NCBI GenBank assembly: GCA_964541695.1 | Contig: CAZIRB010000060.1 | Span: 1-13,808, forward strand | Direction of reading: 5' to 3' | Length of the DNA stretch: 13,808 nucleotides | DNA from: CAZKGE01 sp964541695 | Lineage (GTDB): Bacteria > Bacillota > Clostridia > Christensenellales > CAG-138 | Part shown: positions 7,419-12,947 of the stretch, one piece after another | Position numbering within the stretch: the first letter of the stretch is position 1 | Layout of the letters: the number at the start of each line of letters is the position of its first letter | Translations under genes and position numbers: made by a program | Notes under the pieces: generated by a model | Told to the model about the DNA's origin: nothing | What the model saw: the letters and a program-made list of their open reading frames with translations, nothing else | Databases searched by the model: none

Positions 7419-8344
7419 GCGAGCACCCGGCCCGCGATGTTGCAGCCGCGTAAAAACGTTTTGCCGTCGAGCCGCTTCCCGCCCGCCGTCTGCAGCTCGA
7501 GAATCTCGAGCATACGGTCGGCGCAGCGCACGAACAGCCCGGTCCTGTCGCTGCCGAAAAGCTCGCCGCAAACGCGGTCGTCCCGGCCGCAATCGTCGGT
7601 TGTCCGCGTGCGCCAGATTTTCAGCGGCTCGCCGGAAAGCAGCGCGAACGCACCCGGCCATGGGTTCATGCCGCGCACGTGATCGTGCACGCGCTGCGCG
7701 GGCAGGGAAAAGTCCAGCTTTCCGTCCTCTTTTTTGAGGGTGCGGCACTTGGTCGCGAGCGCCTCGTCCTGCGGCTTGCGCTGTAAAAACCCGGCGGAGT
7801 GCAGGATCAGCGTGTCCATCAGCACGTCCGCGCCAAGCTCGGCAAGCCGCGCCGCCAATTCGCCCGCGGTCTCGTCCGGCCCGATATCCGTCTCGCGCTG
7901 CAGCAGGATGTCGCCCGTGTCGAGGCCCACGTCGGTCAGCATCGTCGTGATGCCGGTCGTGGTCTCGCCGTCGACGATCGCCCACGCGACCGGCGCCGCG
8001 CCGCGGTACTTCGGCAGCAGCGATCCGTGCACGTTGATGCAGCCGAACCGGGGCACGTCCAGATTCTCTTTCGACAGAATCTGCCCGAACGCGGCCGTGA
8101 CCATAAAGTCCGGGTTGAACGCGCGTAGCACGGCGACACCCTCCGGGCTGCGAATTTTCTCAAACTGATATACGGGCAGCCCGTGCTCCGCCGCGAACAC
8201 CTTGGCCGGCGGCGGCGTCAATGTGCCGTGCCTGCCGACCGGGCGGTCCGGCTGCGTAAACACCGCGAGCGTATGCCCGTCGCCAAGCAGCATGGCAAGC
8301 GACGGAACGGCAAATTCGGGCGTGCCCAGAAACGCGATTCTCAT
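7415..8344 (-). CDS. fmt: Methionyl-tRNA formyltransferase
   Basis: Fmt formylates initiator Met-tRNA using 10-formyltetrahydrofolate, preparing it for translation initiation. The 309-residue protein shows the N-terminal Rossmann start MRIAFLGTPEFAVPSL and the formyl-transfer core INVHGSLLPKYRGAAP (103-118). N104, H106 and D142 (in DVGLDTGD) are the catalytic triad equivalents. The smaller C-terminal tRNA-binding domain follows from about residue 205, starting near CRTLKKEDGKLDF. Length is normal. Its ATG overlaps the def stop as ATGA (8341-8344), and its stop overlaps the rsmB GTG. The deformylase gene beside it removes the formyl group that Fmt adds. Confidence 0.97.
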   Translation of the reverse strand: MRIAFLGTPEFAVPSLAMLLGDGHTLAVFTQPDRPVGRHGTLTPPPAKVFAAEHGLPVYQFEKIRSPEGVAVLRAFNPDFMVTAAFGQILSKENLDVPRFGCINVHGSLLPKYRGAAPVAWAIVDGETTTGITTMLTDVGLDTGDILLQRETDIGPDETAGELAARLAELGADVLMDTLILHSAGFLQRKPQDEALATKCRTLKKEDGKLDFSLPAQRVHDHVRGMNPWPGAFALLSGEPLKIWRTRTTDDCGRDDRVCGELFGSDRTGLFVRCADRMLEILELQTAGGKRLDGKTFLRGCNIAGRVLA

Positions 8345-8829
8345 GCGGGCTCATCCTCGTCTTCCTGCTCGAGATACCCCTCCGGCGGATCGGTAACCAG
8401 GCGCAAAAACACCTCGCCGTTGAGGTGGTCGATCTCGTGCTGCACGGCGCGCGCCTTCAGGCCCTCGGTCCGATACTCATGCGGTACGCCGTGACGGTCG
8501 TAGCCGCGCACGACGACCTCGTTCGCGCGCTCGACATAGCCGGACTGGCCGGGGAAGGACAGGCAGCCCTCCATGCCGCCCTGCGTGCCGGCCATGGATA
8601 CGATCTCGGGGTTGACAAGCTCCATCGGATCGTCGCCGCCCGCGTCGATGACGACGACGCGCTTCAATATCCCGACCTGCGGGGCCGCAAGGCCCGCGCC
8701 GTCCGCGGCGTACATCGTGTCGAACATGTCGTCGATCAGCTCGGACAGGCGCTCGTTGAACGCGTCGACCTCGCGGCATCTCTTATACAGGCAGGGGTCG
8801 TCCTCCAAGCGGATGGTGCGTAGTGCCAT
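8341..8829 (-). CDS. def: Peptide deformylase
   Basis: Def removes the N-formyl group from nascent proteins at the ribosome exit. The 162-residue protein has the three diagnostic motifs: GAGLAAPQ (44-51), EGCLSFP (87-93) and HEIDH (131-135). C89, H131 and H135 bind the metal, and E132 is the catalytic base. The C-terminus is acidic (EQEDEDEPA). It is the first gene of the operon. GGAGG (8840-8844 on the complement) sits 10 nt before the ATG, and a promoter lies just upstream. priA, which often precedes def in relatives, is not here; a divergent regulator gene takes that place. Confidence 0.97.
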   Translation of the reverse strand: MALRTIRLEDDPCLYKRCREVDAFNERLSELIDDMFDTMYAADGAGLAAPQVGILKRVVVIDAGGDDPMELVNPEIVSMAGTQGGMEGCLSFPGQSGYVERANEVVVRGYDRHGVPHEYRTEGLKARAVQHEIDHLNGEVFLRLVTDPPEGYLEQEDEDEPA

Positions 8830-8839
8830 GACAAAAAAG

Positions 8840-8844
8840 CCTCC
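8840..8844 (-). promoter_or_regulatory. Ribosome binding site of def
   Basis: The complement reads GGAGG, 10 nt before the def ATG, fixing the start at 8829. Confidence 0.8.
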
Positions 8845-8860
8845 ATTTCTACCAACATAC

Positions 8861-8890
8861 AGTATAACCCAATTCTTGCAACCTTGTAAA
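8861..8890 (-). promoter_or_regulatory. Sigma-A-type promoter of the def-rpe operon
   Basis: On the complement, TTTACA (8885-8890) and TATACT (8861-8866) are separated by 18 bp. Transcription would begin near 8854, giving a leader of about 25 nt that contains the def ribosome binding site. No other clear promoter was noticed inside the operon, where gene ends all overlap. Confidence 0.7.
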
Positions 8891-8908
8891 GGAAACCAGT
8901 GATTGAGT

Positions 8909-8938
8909 CCGGTTCAACCGGCGGTTGAGCCGGCTTTT
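8909..8938. promoter_or_regulatory. Inverted repeat in the divergent promoter region
   Basis: Bases 8909-8919 (CCGGTTCAACC) pair with 8923-8933 (GGTTGAGCCGG) over 11 bp with one G-T wobble and a 3-nt loop; CTTTT follows on the + strand. No + strand gene lies upstream to be terminated, and the element sits just upstream of the def -35 box. An operator is therefore as likely as a terminator-like structure. Confidence 0.5.
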
Positions 8939-8949
8939 CGGACTGTACA

Positions 8950-8980
8950 AACCGGTTATGGATTGACGGCCCGGTTTATG
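8950..8980. promoter_or_regulatory. Candidate operator: paired CCGGTT(T)ATG repeats
   Basis: CCGGTTATG (8952-8960) and CCGGTTTATG (8971-8980) form a direct repeat with a 19-bp start-to-start spacing, about two helical turns. The first copy lies inside the palindrome AACCGGTT (8950-8957). They flank a TTGACG hexamer (8963-8968) that could be the -35 box of the XRE gene. The same CCGGTT core occurs at 8909-8914. This layout suits autoregulation by the XRE protein; no binding evidence exists. Confidence 0.4.
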
Positions 8981-8989
8981 AGATAATAG
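8963..8989 (+). promoter_or_regulatory. Possible promoter of the XRE/LiaF-like gene
   Basis: TTGACG (8963-8968) is a good -35 box. The best -10 candidates are TAATAG (8984-8989, spacing 15) or GATAAT (8982-8987, spacing 13), both short. The imperfect spacing may mean a weak or activator-dependent promoter, or that the true -10 is elsewhere. Confidence 0.4.
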
Positions 8990-8999
8990 CGTTGTCAAG

Positions 9000-9008
9000 A
9001 AGGGGGAG
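9000..9008 (+). promoter_or_regulatory. Ribosome binding site of the XRE/LiaF-like gene
   Basis: AAGGGGGAG ends 10 nt before the ATG at 9019. It lies downstream of the in-frame TTG at 8992 and so argues for the later start. Confidence 0.7.
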
Positions 9009-9018
9009 AAATAGTTAT

Positions 9019-10026
9019 ATGGAAGAAATGAGCATCGGCAAGCGCATTATGACGCTGCGCAAACAGAAGGGGCTGACGCAGGAGCAGCTAGCGGAGCGCG
9101 TCAGCGTGTCGCCGCAGGCGGTCAGCAAGTGGGAGAACGACGTGTCGTGCCCCGACATCGCGATCATCCCGAAGCTCGCGGAGGTGCTGGGCGTGACGAC
9201 CGACGAGCTGCTCGGCGTAAAGCCCTTCGAATCGCGCCCCGCCGCCGCGCAGTACGAGAGCGGCGACCAACGGCAGGAGCAGGGAACGACGGTTACGTGC
9301 CGCGGCAATATTTCGGGCGGCGTGTTCTTCGCGCTGGCGGTCATATTGGTGGGCGTCGTGCTGCTGCTTGGCAGGCTGAACGTGCTTCCGTTCTCCGGCG
9401 TGTGGCTCTGGGGCATTGTATGGCCGGCGCTGCTGCTCGGCCTTGGCGTGTCCTGGCTGATCGACCGCCGCTCGCCGCTCGGGCTCGGCGTCGCGCTGCT
9501 TGGGTTGTACTATCTGCTGTTTAACCTCGGCGCAACCACGTTCGAGCTGTCCTGGAACATGGTATGGCCCGCGCTTTTGATCCTGTTCGGTTTAACGCTG
9601 TTGTTTGACCGCATCTGGCCGCACCGCGGCTGGCGGCACAACCGGTATGCCTGCAACGCCAAGGAGGGCAGGCGCAACGGCTATTCCGAGGAGGGCGGCT
9701 ACATCAAGAGCGACTGCTCGTTCTGCGAGGATAAGCGCATATTTGCGCAGGCCACGTTCACGGGCGGCGACATCGACGTCTCGTTCGGACACGGCGTGCT
9801 CGATTTAACGCGCGTGCAGGACATGGCCGCGGGCGCGGTGCTGTCCGTGGACGTGTCGTTCGCGGCCTGCGAGGTCTTCCTGCCGCGCACCGTCCGCACC
9901 GAGATTACGGCCGATAAGTCGTTCGGCTCGATTCAGGTGACGGGCACCGCCGCCGACGGCGCGCCGATGCTGCTGCGCGTCAACGGCGACGTGTCGTTCG
10001 GCGCGCTCGAGATCAAGTATGTGTAA
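9019..10026 (+). CDS. XRE-family regulator fused to a LiaF-like membrane protein
   Basis: This 335-residue protein joins three parts. Residues about 5-65 are an XRE/Cro helix-turn-helix (RKQKGLTQEQLAERVSVSPQAV... then KWEND). Residues about 101-197 hold four membrane helices like DUF5668/LiaF membrane regions, with an internal duplication: WGIVWPALLLGLGVSWLIDR (131-150) and WNMVWPALLILFGLTLLFDR (179-198). Residues about 229-335 are beta-rich with repeated SFG-type turns (DVSFG, DVSFA, DKSFG, DVSFG), as in the C-terminal domain of LiaF 'cell wall-active antibiotics response' proteins. Even helix number and positive loops (RR after helix 2, DR/HR after helix 4) put both ends in the cytoplasm. 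LiaF proteins restrain envelope-stress signalling; here that module may directly control an attached DNA-binding domain (inference). It diverges from def. A CxxC pair (C233, C236) starts the C-terminal domain. Confidence 0.88.
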   Translation: MEEMSIGKRIMTLRKQKGLTQEQLAERVSVSPQAVSKWENDVSCPDIAIIPKLAEVLGVTTDELLGVKPFESRPAAAQYESGDQRQEQGTTVTCRGNISGGVFFALAVILVGVVLLLGRLNVLPFSGVWLWGIVWPALLLGLGVSWLIDRRSPLGLGVALLGLYYLLFNLGATTFELSWNMVWPALLILFGLTLLFDRIWPHRGWRHNRYACNAKEGRRNGYSEEGGYIKSDCSFCEDKRIFAQATFTGGDIDVSFGHGVLDLTRVQDMAAGAVLSVDVSFAACEVFLPRTVRTEITADKSFGSIQVTGTAADGAPMLLRVNGDVSFGALEIKYV

Positions 10027-10061
10027 GGGACGAACAGGGAACGGAATAGGGACATAGAAAG

Positions 10062-10102
10062 AAAACCGAGCGCCCGCGTGGAAAACGGGGCGCTCGGTTT
10101 TT
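10062..10102. terminator. Strong bidirectional terminator
   Basis: CCGAGCGCCC (10066-10075) pairs perfectly with GGGCGCTCGG (10088-10097), extended by four A-T pairs, with a 12-nt loop. T runs flank it in both directions (10098-10102 on +, the A run before 10066 on -). It can end the rightward XRE/LiaF-like transcript and the leftward ABC-permease transcript. Confidence 0.9.
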
Positions 10103-10184
10103 GTTTTGGCATGCGTAAAAACGTGTAAAGAAGAAGGTTTTAACCGCGCGGCGGAGCTGAGCGCCGCCTGTGGCGGATGAAGCG

Positions 10185-10220
10185 AAGCGCAGGCCCAGTG
10201 AGCAAGGAAGCACAGGCCCA
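10185..10220. repeat. 13-nt direct repeat, 23-bp spacing
   Basis: AAGCGCAGGCCCA (10185-10197) recurs as AAGCACAGGCCCA (10208-10220) with one mismatch. Function unknown; two copies could be chance in GC-rich DNA. Confidence 0.45.
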
Positions 10221-10269
10221 AAGGGGCGTGTGCGACCATTGCGAACTGTGGGCTGCAAAGCGGAGCCCT

Positions 10270-10302
10270 CAACGTACCTCCAACGTATCCCCAACGTTCC
10301 CC
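10270..10302. repeat. Three tandem 11-bp repeats next to the permease stop
   Basis: CAACGTACCTC (10270-10280), CAACGTATCCC (10281-10291) and CAACGTTCCCC (10292-10302) are head-to-tail units sharing CAACGT. The array ends exactly at the permease stop codon (10303-10305). On the transcript strand it is a G-rich series with ACGTTG cores. Confidence 0.7.
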
Positions 10303-11085
10303 TCACGCCACGCCCGCCAGCTCCAGTATCACGCGCAGAAACAGCAGCGCGAGCACAATAAGCACGATCGGCCGCACGACCTTCGCGCCGTTGGACAGCA
10401 CGAGTCCCGCGCCGATGTACTGCCCGGCCAGCGCCGCGGCGCCGGCCATCAGCCCGAGCGGCAGGATGGCCTGGCCCTTGATCAGGAATACCGCGAGCGA
10501 ACCGAGGTTCGACGAGAGGTTCATGACCTTGACGTTGCCGCTGGCCGTACGCACGGTCAGATGCGCCATCTGCGTCAGCACGAGCAGCATGAACGTTCCG
10601 GTGCCGGGGCCGTAGAAGCCGTCGTACATGCCGATGGAGAGCGACGCAATAGACACGATCGCAAACTGCTTAGAGCGCGGCAGCGGCTCGCCTTCGAGCG
10701 CGGAGAAATCGCGCTTTTTGAGCACAAGCAGCGCCACGAGCGGCAGCACGGCGATCAGAAAATACCGCATGACCGACTCCGGTACGAACAGGATCAGCCG
10801 CGCGCCCGCGGCCGCGCCGAGGATGGCGAGCACCGCGCTCGGCACGGCGAGCGGCCAGTCGACGCAGCCGTTCTTGATGTACCGCGCGGTCGAGATCGTC
10901 GTGCCGATCGAGCTCGAGAGCTTGTTCGTCGCGACGGCCTGATGCGGCGGAACGCCCGCCAGGAGATAGGCGGGCAGCGAGATGAGACCCCCGCCGCCCG
11001 CAATCGCGTCCATCAGCCCCGACAGGAATACGAGCGGGACGATGACGGCGAGCCGTTGCCATGGAACGCCAAACAGCATGCGCAT
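10303..11085 (-). CDS. TauE/SafE family (DUF81) membrane permease
   Basis: This 260-residue polytopic protein belongs to the TauE/SafE family, linked to export or uptake of sulfite, sulfonates and other small anions; the substrate is not predictable here. It shows the two-fold internal repeat of the family. The first half carries GLMDAIAGGGGLISLPAYLL (23-42) and then ATNKLSSSIG (52-61). The second carries GMYDGFYGPGTGTF (152-165) and then NVKVMNLSSNLGS (184-196). About eight hydrophobic segments are visible, with a basic loop near KKRDF (123-127). I chose the ATG at 11085, 5 nt after the ABC exporter stop; a second ATG at 11079 is possible. No strong ribosome binding site is seen, so translation may depend on the upstream gene. 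The long in-frame extension upstream re-reads the ABC gene. Confidence 0.88.
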   Translation of the reverse strand: MRMLFGVPWQRLAVIVPLVFLSGLMDAIAGGGGLISLPAYLLAGVPPHQAVATNKLSSSIGTTISTARYIKNGCVDWPLAVPSAVLAILGAAAGARLILFVPESVMRYFLIAVLPLVALLVLKKRDFSALEGEPLPRSKQFAIVSIASLSIGMYDGFYGPGTGTFMLLVLTQMAHLTVRTASGNVKVMNLSSNLGSLAVFLIKGQAILPLGLMAGAAALAGQYIGAGLVLSNGAKVVRPIVLIVLALLFLRVILELAGVA

Positions 11086-11090
11086 ATCCG

Positions 11091-12947
11091 TCAGCGGGAA
11101 ACCTGCAGGGTCTCCATGACGGCCTCCTCGTTGAATTGGTGCGTGTACAGGTCGTAGTAGTAGCCGCGCAGGGCAAGGAGCTCCTCGTGCTTGCCGGACT
11201 CGACGACCCTGCCGCCGCGGATGACGAGTATGCGGTCGGCGTTCCGGATGGTCGAGAGCCTGTGCGCGACGACGAAGCTCGTGCGCCCCTCGAGTACGCA
11301 CGTGACAGCGTCCTGGATAAGCTGCTCGGTCTCGGTGTCGATCGAGCTGGTCGCCTCGTCGAGCACGAAGAGCTTCGGGTTTGCCAGGATCACGCGCGCA
11401 AACGAGATCAGCTGCTTCTGTCCCGTGGACAGCCGCGCGCCGCCCTCGCCGACCTCGGTGTCGTAGCCCTTGTCCATCTTCTCGATGAACTCGTCCGCGC
11501 GCACCATTTTCGCGGCGCTCTTGACGTCCTCGAGCGTGGCGTTCGGCCGCCCGAATGCGATGTTGTTCCGGATGGAGCCGGAGAACAGGTGCGGCGTCTG
11601 CAGCACGTACCCAAGGTGCGACTGCAGCCAGAGCTGCGAGCGGTCGCGGTAATCGCGGCCGTCGATCAGAATCCGGCCGCTTGTCGGCTCGTAAAAGCGG
11701 CAGATCAGGTTTACGATCGTGCTCTTGCCCGCGCCGGTCTCGCCGACGAGCGCGGTCGTCTGTCCGGCTTTCACCTCCAGCGAGAAATCCGACAGCACGG
11801 TCTCGCCTTCCTTATAGGAGAACGAGACGTGCTCGAACGTCACGTCGCCGATCAATTCCTCCCAGTTCTCCTTCTTCGGGTGCAGCGTGTCGCCGTATTT
11901 TTCGATCACGTCCGAGCGGTCGACGACGCTCGGCTCGGTGTCGATCAGCGTCAGCACGCGCTCCGCGGACGCCTGCGCGCCCTGCAGCTCGGCGAAGATG
12001 TTTGCGAGCTGCTGGATCGGGTCGAACAGCTGCGTTGTGTACGACACGAACGCCACGAGCGTACCGACCGAGATCGCGCCGATCACCGCGCGCGCGCCGT
12101 TCAGCACGCCGCTGCCGCCGTAGTACAGCGCCAGGCCCGTGCCGATCGCGCCGAGCGAGATCACGAGCGGGAAGAACGCCGCGTTGAGCAGCGCGGAACG
12201 GATCGACGTTCTGCGCATATTCTCGGTCAGCTCGTTGAACTCGTCCGCGTTGGCCTGCTCGCGCACGAGCGTCTTGGTCGTCATCGCGCCCATGATGCCC
12301 TCGTTGAACGAGCTCGTGATGCGCGAGTTAAGCTTCTTGGCTTTGCGCTGGTACTTGAGGATCCTCTTTTGCAGGAACATGCTCGTGAGGAACAGGGGGG
12401 GCAGCACGGTCAGCACGATCAGCGCGAGTTTCCAGGACAGCGCGAACATCGTGGCGATGCAGCCGACCGCGTAGAATGTCGACCACAGCACGTCGACAAG
12501 GCCCCACGCGACCATCTCCGAGAGCCGGGCCACGTCGGACACCATGCGCGCCATCAGATATCCCACGGCGGTGCGGTCGTAGAACGAGAACGACAGGTTT
12601 TGGAGCTTGTTGAACGCCTCCTGCCGGATGTCGTACGACACCGTCATCTCGAGCCGGCCGCAGCGCATGATAAACAGCACGACGCTGAGGCACTGTACGG
12701 TCACAAGCGCCAAGTACACGGCGGCAAACGGCACGATGCCGTTTGTCGTGCGCGGCACGATGAACGCGTCGATCGCGTACCGGCTCAGCACGGGGTAGGC
12801 CACGTCGATTCCCGCGACGAGAAACAGCGCGACAACGGTCGTCCAGACGATCTTTTTATAGCGGAACGCGTACCGGAACATGCGTTTCCATAGCTTCGCG
12901 TCGACTTTTTGTTCCGAAAAATCCTGTTCTTCGATATAATCCGTCAT
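11091..12947 (-). CDS. ABC exporter half-transporter, catalytic-site subunit
   Basis: This 618-residue half-transporter has an N-terminal six-helix exporter domain (about 30-330) and a C-terminal ATPase domain (about 365-605). Motifs: Walker A GETGAGKST (402-410), Q-loop Q450, signature LSTGQ (506-510, not the canonical LSGGQ), Walker B FVLD with catalytic E531, and H562 in the H-loop. With the upstream gene it should form a heterodimer of the BmrCD/LmrCD/TM287-288 type that exports drugs, lipids or peptides. The catalytic Glu is here, while the degenerate signature serves the other ATP site. The ATG abuts the upstream stop (TAA then ATG), with a GGAAGGAGG site inside the preceding gene end (12958-12966) at 10-nt spacing. 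The long open frame on the opposite strand is a shadow. Confidence 0.95.
   Translation of the reverse strand: MTDYIEEQDFSEQKVDAKLWKRMFRYAFRYKKIVWTTVVALFLVAGIDVAYPVLSRYAIDAFIVPRTTNGIVPFAAVYLALVTVQCLSVVLFIMRCGRLEMTVSYDIRQEAFNKLQNLSFSFYDRTAVGYLMARMVSDVARLSEMVAWGLVDVLWSTFYAVGCIATMFALSWKLALIVLTVLPPLFLTSMFLQKRILKYQRKAKKLNSRITSSFNEGIMGAMTTKTLVREQANADEFNELTENMRRTSIRSALLNAAFFPLVISLGAIGTGLALYYGGSGVLNGARAVIGAISVGTLVAFVSYTTQLFDPIQQLANIFAELQGAQASAERVLTLIDTEPSVVDRSDVIEKYGDTLHPKKENWEELIGDVTFEHVSFSYKEGETVLSDFSLEVKAGQTTALVGETGAGKSTIVNLICRFYEPTSGRILIDGRDYRDRSQLWLQSHLGYVLQTPHLFSGSIRNNIAFGRPNATLEDVKSAAKMVRADEFIEKMDKGYDTEVGEGGARLSTGQKQLISFARVILANPKLFVLDEATSSIDTETEQLIQDAVTCVLEGRTSFVVAHRLSTIRNADRILVIRGGRVVESGKHEELLALRGYYYDLYTHQFNEEAVMETLQVSR

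Larger units (their letters stand above)
10103..10302. other. Repeat-bearing convergent spacer
   Basis: No gene is recognised in these 200 nt. They contain a 6-bp GC hairpin (GCGGCG 10148-10153 with CGCCGC 10162-10167), a near-identical 13-nt direct repeat (10185-10197 and 10208-10220), and three tandem 11-bp units (10270-10302). This would be the 3' untranslated region of the permease transcript if it ends at 10062-10102. Confidence 0.5.

Noticed and set aside
6441..7682. 413-codon open frame on the + strand across rsmB and fmt
   Set aside because: Antisense to two well-supported genes, Arg-rich, no domain and no ribosome binding site.
8909..8938. Terminator of a + strand gene
   Set aside because: No rightward gene lies upstream of it; the region is between divergent promoters, so an operator-like role was preferred.
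8992..9018. TTG start for the XRE/LiaF-like gene
   Set aside because: The ribosome binding site lies downstream of this codon and correctly spaced before the ATG at 9019; the XRE fold begins after that ATG.
10270..10302. CRISPR array
   Set aside because: Units are 11 bp, directly abutting and without spacers; no cas genes are present.
10013..10306. Small minus-strand ORF of 97 codons after the permease
   Set aside because: It spans the terminator hairpin and tandem repeats, has no ribosome binding site and no recognisable domain.
11061..12893. 610-codon open frame on the + strand
   Set aside because: It is exactly antisense to the second ABC subunit, which has all its ATPase motifs. The translated product is a His/Arg/Glu-rich low-complexity sequence with no recognisable domain, typical of reverse frames in GC-rich genes.
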